Shown piece by piece: positions 43,080 to 51,552 of a stretch of DNA of 64,000 nucleotides. The stretch lies in NCBI GenBank assembly GCA_963625685.1, contig CAVFTR010000001.1:310001-374000 (forward strand), given 5' to 3'. The notes below the pieces were generated by a model. It was not told the origin of the DNA and made no database searches. It saw nothing but the letters and a program-made list of their open reading frames with translations. Each line of letters opens with the position of its first letter. The stretch's first letter is position 1. This DNA is from F23-B02 sp963625685 (GTDB lineage: Bacteria > Bacillota > Clostridia > Oscillospirales > Oscillospiraceae). A program made the position numbers and the translations under genes.

Positions 43080-44249
43080 TTAAAAGTCGAGTATCTTGAC
43101 GCGCTTGCCCATCTTCTGCAGGTTTTTTGAAAGCTCCTGGAGTATCTGCATTTTGACGTTGAAGTTTATGGGCAGTCCGTCGTGCGCGGGATTAGCCGCG
43201 TGGCCGATGAACATATTTATATCCGTCGCGTCCTCAAATAGTATCCGCGCGGCGAGCGACGCGCCGTCTTTTTTATAGTACCAGTGCTCAAAGCTGCGGT
43301 TGTCCCTTAGATAATCCTTTGAATAGGCAAGTATCCTGTCGGCGGTTATGATGCCCTCGGTCACGAGGTCGACGCCCTGGATATGCGATATTGCGGGTAT
43401 GTCCGGGTCGGGCGAGGAAAGCTCCGTCTGCACCGTCGTGTGCAGATACTCGGCCGCGATCTTCGAGGTCGTTCCGCCGCAGACGATGTGCTTGCCCTCC
43501 TTGGCGAAAAACAGCGCCATCATGCGGTGGTTGTCGCTGAGGTTCTTCGGCGGTCCGATGGCGATATTGACGGTCTGGCGCTGGCGTATCTTCACGATGC
43601 AGGCCGTCGCGTCGTCGAAGGGCCTGTGCCCGTACAGCTTGTTGACCTCCTCCATGAGGATATTCGTAAGCACATTGGAGGTAAGCCCCGAGCCGCCAAG
43701 CGGCGCCATGAACTCGGCAAGAGCCTCCCTGTCCCAGGCGCTGTTGAGAACTCCGTTGTCGCTGGCGTAAAGCATGCCGTCTGACAGGGCGATAAAGAGG
43801 TCGCCGTCCCGGAGCTCAAGGCTCGAGCGGAATATGGTCTTCTCCCCCATTGTGACGGTAGACAGCGGAAACTCACACAGCTGCTCATTGCGTATGAGTA
43901 TCACGTTCGGGTTTTCGTACTGGATTATGTCCGCGTGCGTATCGTTCTCAAGCCTTATTATCGTAAAGGTCGAGAACGCGGTCTTGCGCTCGGAGCATAT
44001 CGGCAGCGTGTCGGCAATAGTCTCGACCGCGTCGCGGATATCAAGTCCGGCGGCGAGCATAGTCGATATGATGGTCGATGTGAGCGTTGACAGGATACTG
44101 GCCTTAACGCCGCTGCCGAGACCGTCGGCGAGAACTATTGTGGTCGAGTTTCCGTTCTCGGCGATCTCGATATGGTCGCCGCACAGCTGCTCGCCGTAAT
44201 GGTTAAGGCTCATGTACGCTATCTCGCTGCAAAGATTATTCTTCTTCAA
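43080..44249 (-). CDS. SpoIIE-family (PP2C) phosphatase paired with HydS-like hydrogenase
   Basis: 389 residues. The N-terminal ~220 residues are a PP2C/SpoIIE domain with VLADGLGSGVKAS, the metal Asp in LFIALSDGMLYA, and PFDDATACIVKI. Residues about 230-389 form an extra domain (IVCGGTTSKIAAEYL, QGVDLVTEGIITADRIL) I cannot name. No membrane segment, unlike true SpoIIE. Its predicted TTG start overlaps the hydrogenase gene by 14 bases, so translation is coupled. The pairing matches the group C [FeFe]-hydrogenase signalling modules of Clostridia. Likely dephosphorylates an anti-sigma-antagonist-type or other Ser/Thr phosphoprotein (inference). Confidence 0.85.
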   Translation of the reverse strand: MKKNNLCSEIAYMSLNHYGEQLCGDHIEIAENGNSTTIVLADGLGSGVKASILSTLTSTIISTMLAAGLDIRDAVETIADTLPICSERKTAFSTFTIIRLENDTHADIIQYENPNVILIRNEQLCEFPLSTVTMGEKTIFRSSLELRDGDLFIALSDGMLYASDNGVLNSAWDREALAEFMAPLGGSGLTSNVLTNILMEEVNKLYGHRPFDDATACIVKIRQRQTVNIAIGPPKNLSDNHRMMALFFAKEGKHIVCGGTTSKIAAEYLHTTVQTELSSPDPDIPAISHIQGVDLVTEGIITADRILAYSKDYLRDNRSFEHWYYKKDGASLAARILFEDATDINMFIGHAANPAHDGLPINFNVKMQILQELSKNLQKMGKRVKILDF

Positions 44250-45912
44250 GGCTCAGCGACTCCTTCAGTCTTGTCAGGGCTATCTTCGTCTCGGCCGTGG
44301 TCTCGCCGAGCAGCGAGGCTATCTCCTGAACTATACGCATCTGATTTTCAATGACGTTGTTTGTTATCTCGGCCGTCTGCTGGCTCAGGGCCTTGCGGCG
44401 TCTCGCCTCCTCCTCTTCCTCGGTGACGTCGGATATGATGTCGATAAGTATCTTCGACGAGCGGTCGTATACTATGGTCTGCTCGAAGTATTTCTCATAG
44501 TCGGAGAAATAGCCGCGCAGCTTCTTGACCGTCTTGCCCGTCTCAAGGCAGGTGAAAAAGGGCGCCGTGTCGAGCACTCTTACGACGCTGTCGCCCAGAA
44601 TGTCCGACTCGTGGCTGATGTTGAGCATCTGAAGCGCCGTGCGGTTGAGCTGCTGCACCTCGAGGTCCTCGTTGACGACGACGACGCCGCTGGGCATGTT
44701 GTTGAGTATCTTGTTGCTGAAGCGCTCGGCCTTGTCCATGATAAACGGCAGGCACATGCTGTAGTCCGCCTTGCCGCGGTAGATGGCGATCGCCTTGTCG
44801 CGGCAGGAGTTGTAGCCGCAGGAGCCGCAGTTGAGCTCCTCGCCCTTCGAGTTCTTTCCGAGCTTGGAGAGGATCGCGCGTATCTCCGTCTCGTTCGGCG
44901 TATTTTTACCCACTGGGGTACCGATATACTGCGCCGCGAGCTTTTCGGGCTCCGGCTGCGGAACGTCGAAGTCCTCCTTGCCGACGTTGCTCCAAACAGA
45001 GTAAATGTGGCGTATGGGCGAATTTATGTACTTTTCCATGATCGGCCCGCCGATGCAGCTTCCGTCGCACATCGCAAGCTCTATAAAGCACTTGTATATA
45101 TTCCCGTTTTTCAGGTCGTTTAGCGCGTTCATACAGTTTTTCGGACCGTTGGTGGCGATGCACTGATAGCCCGTATCCGGGATATCCATGCTCTTTATTA
45201 TGCCGCCCGTCACGGGGAAGCTGCGCGCGCGTCCGGGAAAGCTCTCACCGAACTCGCGGCCTATCTCGATGCCGGAGGACAGCCGCATCTGGTCAAACTC
45301 CTCAAAGGTCAGCACCGAGTCCACGCAGGTCCCCTCGTATTCCTGCTTTTTTGCAACGCAGGGGCCGATAAAGACGACCTTCGCGTCCGGCGTGCGGCGC
45401 TTGATCTCCATGGCGTGGGCTATCATAGGCGACACTACCGGAGCGAGATACTGCCGCAGCTCGGGATAATGCTTCTCAACGAGCAGATTGAGCGACGCAC
45501 AGGCGGAGCTTATGATGACATCCTGCTTTGCCTCCCTGAGCATACGCTCGTACTCGCGCTTTACGATGGTCGCGCCGACAGCCATCTCCTCGGCGTCGGT
45601 AAAGCCGAGCTCGATGAGCGCCTTGCGCACAGAGTTTATCCCGCAGCCCTCCCAGCAGGCGTAAAACGACGGGTCGACGCTCGCGATGACGGGAGAAGGT
45701 CCGCGGAGCATGACGCTCACGCGCTCGCGGTCGTCGATTATCTCCTTGGCCTCCTGCGGGCAGACGACGAAGCACTGACCGCACAGGACGCACTCGTCGC
45801 TGATTATGTGCGCCTGATGACCCGTGAAGCGGATCGATTTGACCGGGCATTTTCTTATGCATCTGTGACAGTTTTTGCAGTTTGATTTCTTGAGATTAAG
45901 CACATTTGGCAA
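44236..45912 (-). CDS. HydS-like sensory [FeFe]-hydrogenase with PAS domain
   Basis: 558 residues. Two 4Fe-4S motifs (CKNCHRCIRKCP near 12; CVLCGQCFVVCP near 43) precede an [FeFe]-hydrogenase H-cluster domain: SSACASLN (L1), GPCVAKKQEYEG (L2) and AMCDGSCIGGP (L3), which supply the four cluster cysteines. In L1 Ala replaces the proton-relay Cys of catalytic enzymes (TSCCP), as in sensory HydS types. Next come a CGSCGYNSC Fe-S motif, a PAS domain (NMPSGVVVVNEDLEVQQLN) and a helical, coiled-coil-like C-terminus. The start is set as TTG at 45912, 8 nt after GGAGG; an upstream GTG overlaps the SD. Likely senses H2 or redox state and signals through the phosphatase downstream. Confidence 0.87.
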   Translation of the reverse strand: MPNVLNLKKSNCKNCHRCIRKCPVKSIRFTGHQAHIISDECVLCGQCFVVCPQEAKEIIDDRERVSVMLRGPSPVIASVDPSFYACWEGCGINSVRKALIELGFTDAEEMAVGATIVKREYERMLREAKQDVIISSACASLNLLVEKHYPELRQYLAPVVSPMIAHAMEIKRRTPDAKVVFIGPCVAKKQEYEGTCVDSVLTFEEFDQMRLSSGIEIGREFGESFPGRARSFPVTGGIIKSMDIPDTGYQCIATNGPKNCMNALNDLKNGNIYKCFIELAMCDGSCIGGPIMEKYINSPIRHIYSVWSNVGKEDFDVPQPEPEKLAAQYIGTPVGKNTPNETEIRAILSKLGKNSKGEELNCGSCGYNSCRDKAIAIYRGKADYSMCLPFIMDKAERFSNKILNNMPSGVVVVNEDLEVQQLNRTALQMLNISHESDILGDSVVRVLDTAPFFTCLETGKTVKKLRGYFSDYEKYFEQTIVYDRSSKILIDIISDVTEEEEEARRRKALSQQTAEITNNVIENQMRIVQEIASLLGETTAETKIALTRLKESLSLEEE

Positions 45913-45962
45913 AGCAGCCACCTCCTGTGAGCTTCACTCTGTTTTTACACCTTGCATGGAAC

Positions 45963-45991
45963 AGTATAACATAAACATACACTTGCTACAA
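45963..45991 (-). promoter_or_regulatory. Promoter of the hydrogenase-phosphatase operon
   Basis: Minus strand: TTGTAG (45986-45991), 17-bp spacer, TATACT (45963-45968) with extended TGT. Confidence 0.65.
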
Positions 45992-46011
45992 GGGATATTA
46001 GGGTGTATAAT
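45983..46011 (+). promoter_or_regulatory. Promoter of rseC, overlapping the divergent hydS promoter
   Basis: TTGCTA (45983-45988), 17-bp spacer, TATAAT (46006-46011). Its -35 shares 45986-45988 with the -35 of the opposite promoter. Confidence 0.7.
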
Positions 46012-46026
46012 CCAAAAAGGTGATGT

Positions 46027-46443
46027 ATGATGCTGCAGGAAGCAATAATAACCAATATACGCGGCGACGGCCTTGCAGAGGTCGTGGTCGAGCGTCTCGG
46101 CATATGCGGGGGCGATTGCAGCCAGTGCGATGAGTGCAGGTACGAAAATCTCATGAAATCGGTCGTGCAGAATCCCATCGGCGCTCGGCGCGGTCAGCAC
46201 GTGCTGATAGAAACGCCGACGATGGGCGTGTTCAGGGGCGCGCTGGCGATATATATCCTGCCGCTCGTGATGCTCTTTATCGGCTATCTCGCGGCCGATG
46301 CGCTGAAGCTCGGCGAGGCGCTGTGCATTATTGCGGCCTTTGCGGCGGCGGCGCTCGGGATAGTCATAGCCATGCTCATAAGCCGCGCCCGTCACAGAGC
46401 GGACCCGACTCCGACGAGGATAGTGAGCGTGATCGAGGATTGA
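46027..46443 (+). CDS. RseC/MucC-family membrane protein
   Basis: 138 residues. An N-terminal Cys-rich part (CGGDCSQCDEC near 25-35) precedes two TM helices (about 70-90 and 98-120). This is the RseC/MucC family layout; members are linked to SoxR reduction or Rnf/Nqr-type electron transfer. AGGTGA precedes tandem ATGs. Divergent from the sensory hydrogenase, so a shared redox theme is plausible but unproven. Confidence 0.85.
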   Translation: MMLQEAIITNIRGDGLAEVVVERLGICGGDCSQCDECRYENLMKSVVQNPIGARRGQHVLIETPTMGVFRGALAIYILPLVMLFIGYLAADALKLGEALCIIAAFAAAALGIVIAMLISRARHRADPTPTRIVSVIED

Positions 46444-46469
46444 AAAAACCGTCCGACGGACGGTTTTTT
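46443..46469 (+). terminator. Intrinsic terminator of rseC
   Basis: AAAAAACCGTCC, 3-nt loop, GGACGGTTTTTT. Confidence 0.92.
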
Positions 46470-46483
46470 CCCTGTAAAAAGCT

Positions 46484-46512
46484 TTGCTTTTGGGCGGTAT
46501 CTGTGATAGTAT
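46484..46512 (+). promoter_or_regulatory. Promoter of prfC
   Basis: TTGCTT (46484-46489), 17-bp spacer, TAGTAT (46507-46512) with extended TGA. Confidence 0.6.
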
Positions 46513-46550
46513 ATTAAATCGTGTGAAAAAAATTATGGAGAGAAGCATAT

Positions 46551-48143
46551 ATGGCTGATACAAGAAAGGAAATCGAGCGGCGCAGGACCTTCGCGATAAT
46601 CTCTCACCCCGACGCCGGCAAAACAACGCTTACGGAAAAGCTGCTGCTCTACGGCGGGGCTATACAGCTCGCAGGCTCTGTAAAGGGCAAGGCTACGGCG
46701 CGTCACGCCGTGTCCGACTGGATGGAGCTTGAAAAGCAGCGCGGAATATCGATAAGCTCGTCGGTGATGCAGTTTGAGTACAAGGGCTACTGCATAAACA
46801 TCCTCGACACGCCCGGACATCAGGATTTTTCCGAGGACACCTACCGCACGCTGATGGCTGCCGACAGTGCCGTCATGGTCATAGACGCGGCAAAGGGCAT
46901 AGAGCCGCAGACGCGCAAGCTCTTCAAGATATGCGCGATGCGCAATATACCCATCTTCACCTTTATAAACAAGCTCGACCGTGAGGCGAGAAGCCCATAT
47001 GAGCTCATGGAGGAGCTCGAGCAGGAATTCGGCATCGGCACCTATCCGATAAACTGGCCTATCGGCTGCGGCATCGACTTCAAGGGCGTTTACGACCGCG
47101 AAAGGCGCGAGATACTCGCCTTCAGCGAGCTCCACCGCGGGCAGGACAGGATAAAGGCCATAGAATGCAGCCTTGACGATACCGAAACGTTAGACAGCCT
47201 TATCGGCGAAAAGCTGCGCAGGACCCTGTGCGACGACGTTGAGCTTCTGGACGGCGCGGGCTATGACTTCGATATCTCTCAGGTGCGCGACGGTAAGCTG
47301 AGCCCCGTGTTCTTCGGCTCGGCGCTCAACAACTTCGGCATAGAGCCGTTTCTCGAGCGCTTCCTTGACATGACCATGCCTCCCCTGCCGCGCAGAGCCG
47401 GAGATGAGATAGTCGATCCGTTCAGCGACAAGTTCTCGGCCTTCGTGTTCAAGATCCAGGCAAACATGAACAAGGCTCACCGCGACAGGATCGCCTTCAT
47501 GCGCATATGCTCGGACAAGTTCGAGCGCGATAAGGAATACTACCACGTTCAGGGCGGCAAGGCCATACGTCTTGCCCAGCCTCAGCAGCTCATGGCGCAG
47601 GAGCGCGCCATAATAAACGAGGCCTACGCGGGAGATATCATCGGCGTTTTCGACCCCGGCATCTTCTCCATCGGCGATACGATATGCGACAGGAGCATGA
47701 AGCTGGAGTTTGAGGGCATACCGACCTTCGCTCCCGAGATATTTGCGGGCGTCGAGCGTGTCGACACGATGAAGCGCAAGCAGTTTGAAAAGGGCATCAT
47801 GCAGATCGCTCAGGAGGGCGCGATACAGATATTCCACGAGCCGTACACCGGCGTTGAGGAGATCATCGTCGGCGTCGTCGGCATACTACAGCTCGAGGTG
47901 CTCGAATACAGGCTCAAAAATGAGTACGGCGTCGACGTTCGCCGCCGCAGCATGCCCTACGAGGTCGTGCGCTGGATAGATAACGAGGGGCTGAACCCCA
48001 ATGAGCTCAACCTCACGAGCGACACCAAATGGGTACAGGATTTCCGCGGAAATAATCTGCTGCTGTTCACCTCCGAGTGGTGCGTCAACTGGGCGCTGAC
48101 GAAAAATCCGGGGCTTGAGCTCAGGGAATTCAATAAGGACTGA
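46551..48143 (+). CDS. prfC: Peptide chain release factor 3
   Basis: GTPase that recycles RF1/RF2 after peptide release. 530 residues with G1 ISHPDAGKTTLTEKLL, G2 region KQRGISISSSVMQF, G3 DTPGHQDFSEDTYR, G4 NKLDREAR, and RF3-specific ARHAVSDWMELE. GGAG lies 10 nt before the ATG. Monocistronic, between two terminators. Confidence 0.96.
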   Translation: MADTRKEIERRRTFAIISHPDAGKTTLTEKLLLYGGAIQLAGSVKGKATARHAVSDWMELEKQRGISISSSVMQFEYKGYCINILDTPGHQDFSEDTYRTLMAADSAVMVIDAAKGIEPQTRKLFKICAMRNIPIFTFINKLDREARSPYELMEELEQEFGIGTYPINWPIGCGIDFKGVYDRERREILAFSELHRGQDRIKAIECSLDDTETLDSLIGEKLRRTLCDDVELLDGAGYDFDISQVRDGKLSPVFFGSALNNFGIEPFLERFLDMTMPPLPRRAGDEIVDPFSDKFSAFVFKIQANMNKAHRDRIAFMRICSDKFERDKEYYHVQGGKAIRLAQPQQLMAQERAIINEAYAGDIIGVFDPGIFSIGDTICDRSMKLEFEGIPTFAPEIFAGVERVDTMKRKQFEKGIMQIAQEGAIQIFHEPYTGVEEIIVGVVGILQLEVLEYRLKNEYGVDVRRRSMPYEVVRWIDNEGLNPNELNLTSDTKWVQDFRGNNLLLFTSEWCVNWALTKNPGLELREFNKD

Positions 48144-48147
48144 AAAA

Positions 48148-48184
48148 TGCACCGCAGGTGAGTTCACCTGCGGTGCTGTGTATT
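48148..48184. terminator. Bidirectional terminator between prfC and the deacetylase gene
   Basis: GCACCGCAGGTGA, loop GT, TCACCTGCGGTGC. T-runs follow on both strands (TATTTTTG on plus, ATTTTTC on minus). Confidence 0.88.
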
Positions 48185-48199
48185 TTTGGGGCATTAATA

Positions 48200-48943
48200 T
48201 CATATATACCATGCTCTGCTGCCATACGGGCAGAAGCGGTAGGCAAGGCCGGGAGCGAGCTTGTCGCCGTTCCGGCACAGCAGCTCGTCGGCGCGCACGA
48301 ACTCAAAGCCCTGCTCCGTGAGCGCGTCTATGGCGCGCAGGACCGCAGGGACGGTCGCGTCCTTGGTGTCGTGCAGCAGGACGATATCGCCGTCGCGGGC
48401 ATGCTCCAGAAGCCAGCTGTAGATATACTCCTCGTCTATATGCACCCAGTCGCGCGGCGAGGCAGACCACAGAACGGCGATGCTGTCTATCTTGTTGAGC
48501 AGCGCGCCGGTATAGTGGCCGTAGGGCGGGCGCAGGAATCCGGGATACTCCCCCGTTATGCTCTCGATAAGCTCGTTCGTGCGGTCGATCTCTTCCTGTA
48601 TCTCCTCATAGCTGTGCTCGAAAAAGCTTATGTGCGACCAGGTGTGGCAGCCGATGAGGTGTCCGTCGTCGTGCATGGTCCTGACGAGCTCCGGCCTTCG
48701 CTCGACCTTGCTGCCCATGAGAAAGAAGCTCGCCTTCACGCCGCGCTCGCGCAGCCCGTCAAGAAGCTCGGCGGTGTGCTTGCCGGGGCCGTCGTCAAAG
48801 GTGAGCGCGATCTGCTTTTTCGACTGCGATACATGCTCCGCCGAATAGGTCCTGGCATACGGCGTGAGCAGAAAGCTCACGAGGCCGAAAACGAGGATAA
48901 CGGCGACGATCCCGGCCGAGGCGCCAAAAAGGCGCTTTTTCAT
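48200..48943 (-). CDS. Membrane-anchored polysaccharide deacetylase (NodB-type)
   Basis: 247 residues with an N-terminal TM anchor (about 8-28) and a NodB domain: TFDDGPGKHT (motif 1), GCHTWSHISF (zinc His pair), RPPYGHYTG (motif 3), SPRDW (motif 4) and VLLHDTKDA (motif 5). It probably removes N-acetyl groups from cell-wall glycan outside the membrane; PdaA/PdaB-like sporulation roles are possible. It overlaps maeB by 4 bases and ends the operon. Confidence 0.88.
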   Translation of the reverse strand: MKKRLFGASAGIVAVILVFGLVSFLLTPYARTYSAEHVSQSKKQIALTFDDGPGKHTAELLDGLRERGVKASFFLMGSKVERRPELVRTMHDDGHLIGCHTWSHISFFEHSYEEIQEEIDRTNELIESITGEYPGFLRPPYGHYTGALLNKIDSIAVLWSASPRDWVHIDEEYIYSWLLEHARDGDIVLLHDTKDATVPAVLRAIDALTEQGFEFVRADELLCRNGDKLAPGLAYRFCPYGSRAWYI

Positions 48944-50112
48944 ATTCTCGCGACGCCGCTTTTTACGGCGGCTTCCCTGACTGCGGCGGCGACCGTCTCG
49001 CCCACGCCCTCGTCAAAGGCCTGCGGCAGGATGTTGTCGCAGCTGAGCTCCTCATCCCTTATCATGCCCGCCAGCGCGTGAGCGGCGGCAAATTTCATCT
49101 CGTCGTTTATATCCGAGGCTCTGGCGTCCAGCGCGCCGCGGAATATCCCGGGGAACGCGAGAACGTTGTTTATCTGGTTGGGATAGTCGCTGCGGCCGGT
49201 GCTGACCACGGCGGCTCCGGCGCGCTTTGCCTCATCTGGGAATATCTCCGGCGTGGGGTTGGCGCAGGCAAAGACTATGGCGTCCTTTGCCATCGTGCTC
49301 ACCATCTCCGCTGTGAGCACGCCGGGGGCGGATACGCCGACGAACACGTCCGCACCCTTTATGACCTCGGCAAGGCTGCCCTTTTCACAGGCGCGGTTTG
49401 TCATCTCGGCTATCTCCCGCTTTGCCGGGTTAAGGCCCTGACGGCCCGCGTATATAGCGCCGGTGCGGTCTGTCATGACGACGCTCCCCGCGCCGGCCGA
49501 TACGAGCAGCTTTATTACCGCGATGCCCGCAGCGCCAGCGCCCGAGGTGACTATCTTCACGTCCTCAAGGCGCTTTCCGACTACCTTGAGCGCATTTATG
49601 AGCCCCGCGAGCATGATGACCGCCGTTCCGTGCTGATCGTCGTGGAAAACCGGGATATCGCAGCGCTCCTTGAGCCTGCGCTCTATCTCAAAGCAGCGAG
49701 GCGCGGAGATATCCTCGAGGTTCACGCCGCCGAAGGAGCCCGCCAGCAGCGCGACGGTGTTCACGATATCGTCGACGTCCTTGCTGCGGATGCACAGCGG
49801 CACGGCGTCAACGCCGCCGAACTCCTTGAACAGCAGGCACTTGCCCTCCATGACCGGCATTCCCGCCTCGGGGCCGATATCTCCGAGGCCGAGCACGGCC
49901 GTTCCGTCGGTGACGACGGCGACGGTGTTCCAGCGCCGTGTGAGCTCGTAGCTTTTGTTCACGTCCTTTTGTATCTCAAGGCAGGGCGCGGCAACGCCGG
50001 GAGTATATGCAAGGCTCAGCGACCGGCGGTCGCCGGCCCTTGTCCTGGACCTCATCTCGATCTTGCCCTTGAGCTCATAGTGCATTTTCAGCGATTCCTT
50101 TGCGTAATCCAT
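48940..50112 (-). CDS. maeB: NAD(P)-dependent malic enzyme
   Basis: Decarboxylates malate to pyruvate. 390 residues, the short bacterial type without a phosphotransacetylase domain. Motifs are SLAYTPGVAAPC (catalytic Tyr), VTDGTAVLGLGDIGPEAGMPVMEGK (two parts: TDGTAVLGLGD and MPVMEGK), FHDDQHGTAVI, and GAGAAGIAV for NAD(P). Start overlaps the fumB stop by one base. The neighbouring fumarase gives a fumarate-to-pyruvate route. Confidence 0.93.
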   Translation of the reverse strand: MDYAKESLKMHYELKGKIEMRSRTRAGDRRSLSLAYTPGVAAPCLEIQKDVNKSYELTRRWNTVAVVTDGTAVLGLGDIGPEAGMPVMEGKCLLFKEFGGVDAVPLCIRSKDVDDIVNTVALLAGSFGGVNLEDISAPRCFEIERRLKERCDIPVFHDDQHGTAVIMLAGLINALKVVGKRLEDVKIVTSGAGAAGIAVIKLLVSAGAGSVVMTDRTGAIYAGRQGLNPAKREIAEMTNRACEKGSLAEVIKGADVFVGVSAPGVLTAEMVSTMAKDAIVFACANPTPEIFPDEAKRAGAAVVSTGRSDYPNQINNVLAFPGIFRGALDARASDINDEMKFAAAHALAGMIRDEELSCDNILPQAFDEGVGETVAAAVREAAVKSGVARI

Positions 50113-50672
50113 TACTTTTCTACCTCTTTCAGATACTCAGCTCTGCCGAGCCTGTACAGATCGTTGCCCTCGCTGTCAATGGCGACGGTCAGCGGCATGT
50201 CCTTTACCCTGAGCCTGCGCACGGCCTCGCAGCCGAGATCGGCCCAGCAGACGAGCTCCGACGATTCAATTGACGCGGCCATGAGCGCTCCGGCGCCGCC
50301 TATCGCGGCAAGATATACCGCTCCGTTTCGCTGCATCGAGCGCACGACCTCGTCGCTGCGGCCGCCCTTGCCGATCATTAGCTTCAGCCCCGCGTCGAGA
50401 AGGCGCGGAGAGTAGGAGTCCATCCTGCCGGAGGTCGTAGGCCCTGCCGAGCCTATGCAGCAGCCCTCGTGCTCCGGGGTCGGGCCGACATAGTAGACCG
50501 CGCTGCCGTTTAAGTCAAACGGCGGCTCTTCGCCTCTGTCGAGACATTCGCAGATGCGCTTGTGCGCCGCGTCGCGGGCCGTGTATACCGTGCCGGACAG
50601 GAGCACGCTGTCCCCCGCTCTGAGCCTTTTGAGCTCCTCATCCCCTGCCGGGACGTTTATCCTGTATTCCAT
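50112..50672 (-). CDS. fumB: Class I fumarate hydratase, beta subunit
   Basis: C-terminal half of Fe-S fumarase (FumA C-terminal family), 186 residues. Motifs are LLSGTVYTARDAAHKRI, YYVGPTPEHEG and GSAGPTTSGRMD. The ATG at 50672 has GAGG 6 nt upstream; a GTG four codons earlier lies on the fumA stop. Pairs with the alpha subunit directly upstream. A tartrate dehydratase assignment is possible, but the malic enzyme neighbour favours fumarase. Confidence 0.9.
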   Translation of the reverse strand: MEYRINVPAGDEELKRLRAGDSVLLSGTVYTARDAAHKRICECLDRGEEPPFDLNGSAVYYVGPTPEHEGCCIGSAGPTTSGRMDSYSPRLLDAGLKLMIGKGGRSDEVVRSMQRNGAVYLAAIGGAGALMAASIESSELVCWADLGCEAVRRLRVKDMPLTVAIDSEGNDLYRLGRAEYLKEVEK

Positions 50673-50680
50673 ACCGCACC

Positions 50681-51520
50681 TCACAGACTCGCGCTTTTCC
50701 GGCGCGTCGCGTGACAGCTTATATTAACGGCGACCGGCAGGCCCGCGACGTGCGTGGGCATGCTCTCTATGAGCACCGCCAGCGCCGTGGTCCTTCCGCC
50801 GAAGCCCTGCGGGCCAATGCCGAGGGCGTTTATGCCCTCAAGCAGCTCCTTTTCAAGCGCGGCGTAATATTCGTCGGGATTCGGCTCGTCAAGAGGCCGC
50901 AGGAGCGCGTGCTTTGCAAGATACGCCGCCCTGTCGAAGCTGCCGCCGATGCCGACGCCGACGATCATCGGCGGACAGGGGTTGGCTCCGGCCTTTTCGA
51001 CGGTCTCCAGAACAAAGCGCTTTACGCCCTCGACGCCGTCGGCGGGCTTGAGCATTTTAAGTGCGCTCATGTTCTCGCTGCCGAAGCCCTTGGGCATGAC
51101 CGTTATGCGCAGCCCGTCGCCCTGCGTCAGCTTCACGCTCAGAAGCGCCGGGGTATTGTCGCCGGTGTTCACCCTGCGCAGCGGATCGCGCACGACGCTC
51201 TTGCGCAGATAGCCCTCGCCGTAGCCTCGGCGAACGCCGCTGTCGACGGCCGCTGTGAGATTGCCCTCGATATGCACGTCCTGACCGAGCTCAAGGAAAA
51301 CGCAGGCCATGCCCGTGTCCTGACAGACCGGCAGCGTTTTTTCCGCCGCGATTCGGACGTTGTCGCCGAGCAGCGAAAGTATTCGCCTTGCGCCGTCCCA
51401 CGGCTCTTCATTTTCAGCCCGTTCAATGGCGCTTATAACGTCGTCCGGCAGACGGAGGTTTGCCTCTATGCACAGACGGGCGACGGTATCCTCTATAAGC
51501 TTTGCATCTATATTTCTCAT
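50681..51520 (-). CDS. fumA: Class I fumarate hydratase, alpha subunit
   Basis: N-terminal half of Fe-S fumarase, 279 residues. The 4Fe-4S ligands are probably Cys in LPVCQDTGMA, NPCPPMIVG and the C-terminal ISCHATRR. GVGIGGSFDRAA is a family motif. Catalyses hydration of fumarate to malate; O2-sensitive, which fits an anaerobe. Confidence 0.9.
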   Translation of the reverse strand: MRNIDAKLIEDTVARLCIEANLRLPDDVISAIERAENEEPWDGARRILSLLGDNVRIAAEKTLPVCQDTGMACVFLELGQDVHIEGNLTAAVDSGVRRGYGEGYLRKSVVRDPLRRVNTGDNTPALLSVKLTQGDGLRITVMPKGFGSENMSALKMLKPADGVEGVKRFVLETVEKAGANPCPPMIVGVGIGGSFDRAAYLAKHALLRPLDEPNPDEYYAALEKELLEGINALGIGPQGFGGRTTALAVLIESMPTHVAGLPVAVNISCHATRRKSASL

Positions 51521-51552
51521 CTCATGCTCCGTTGTTTTTGAAATTCACATTA

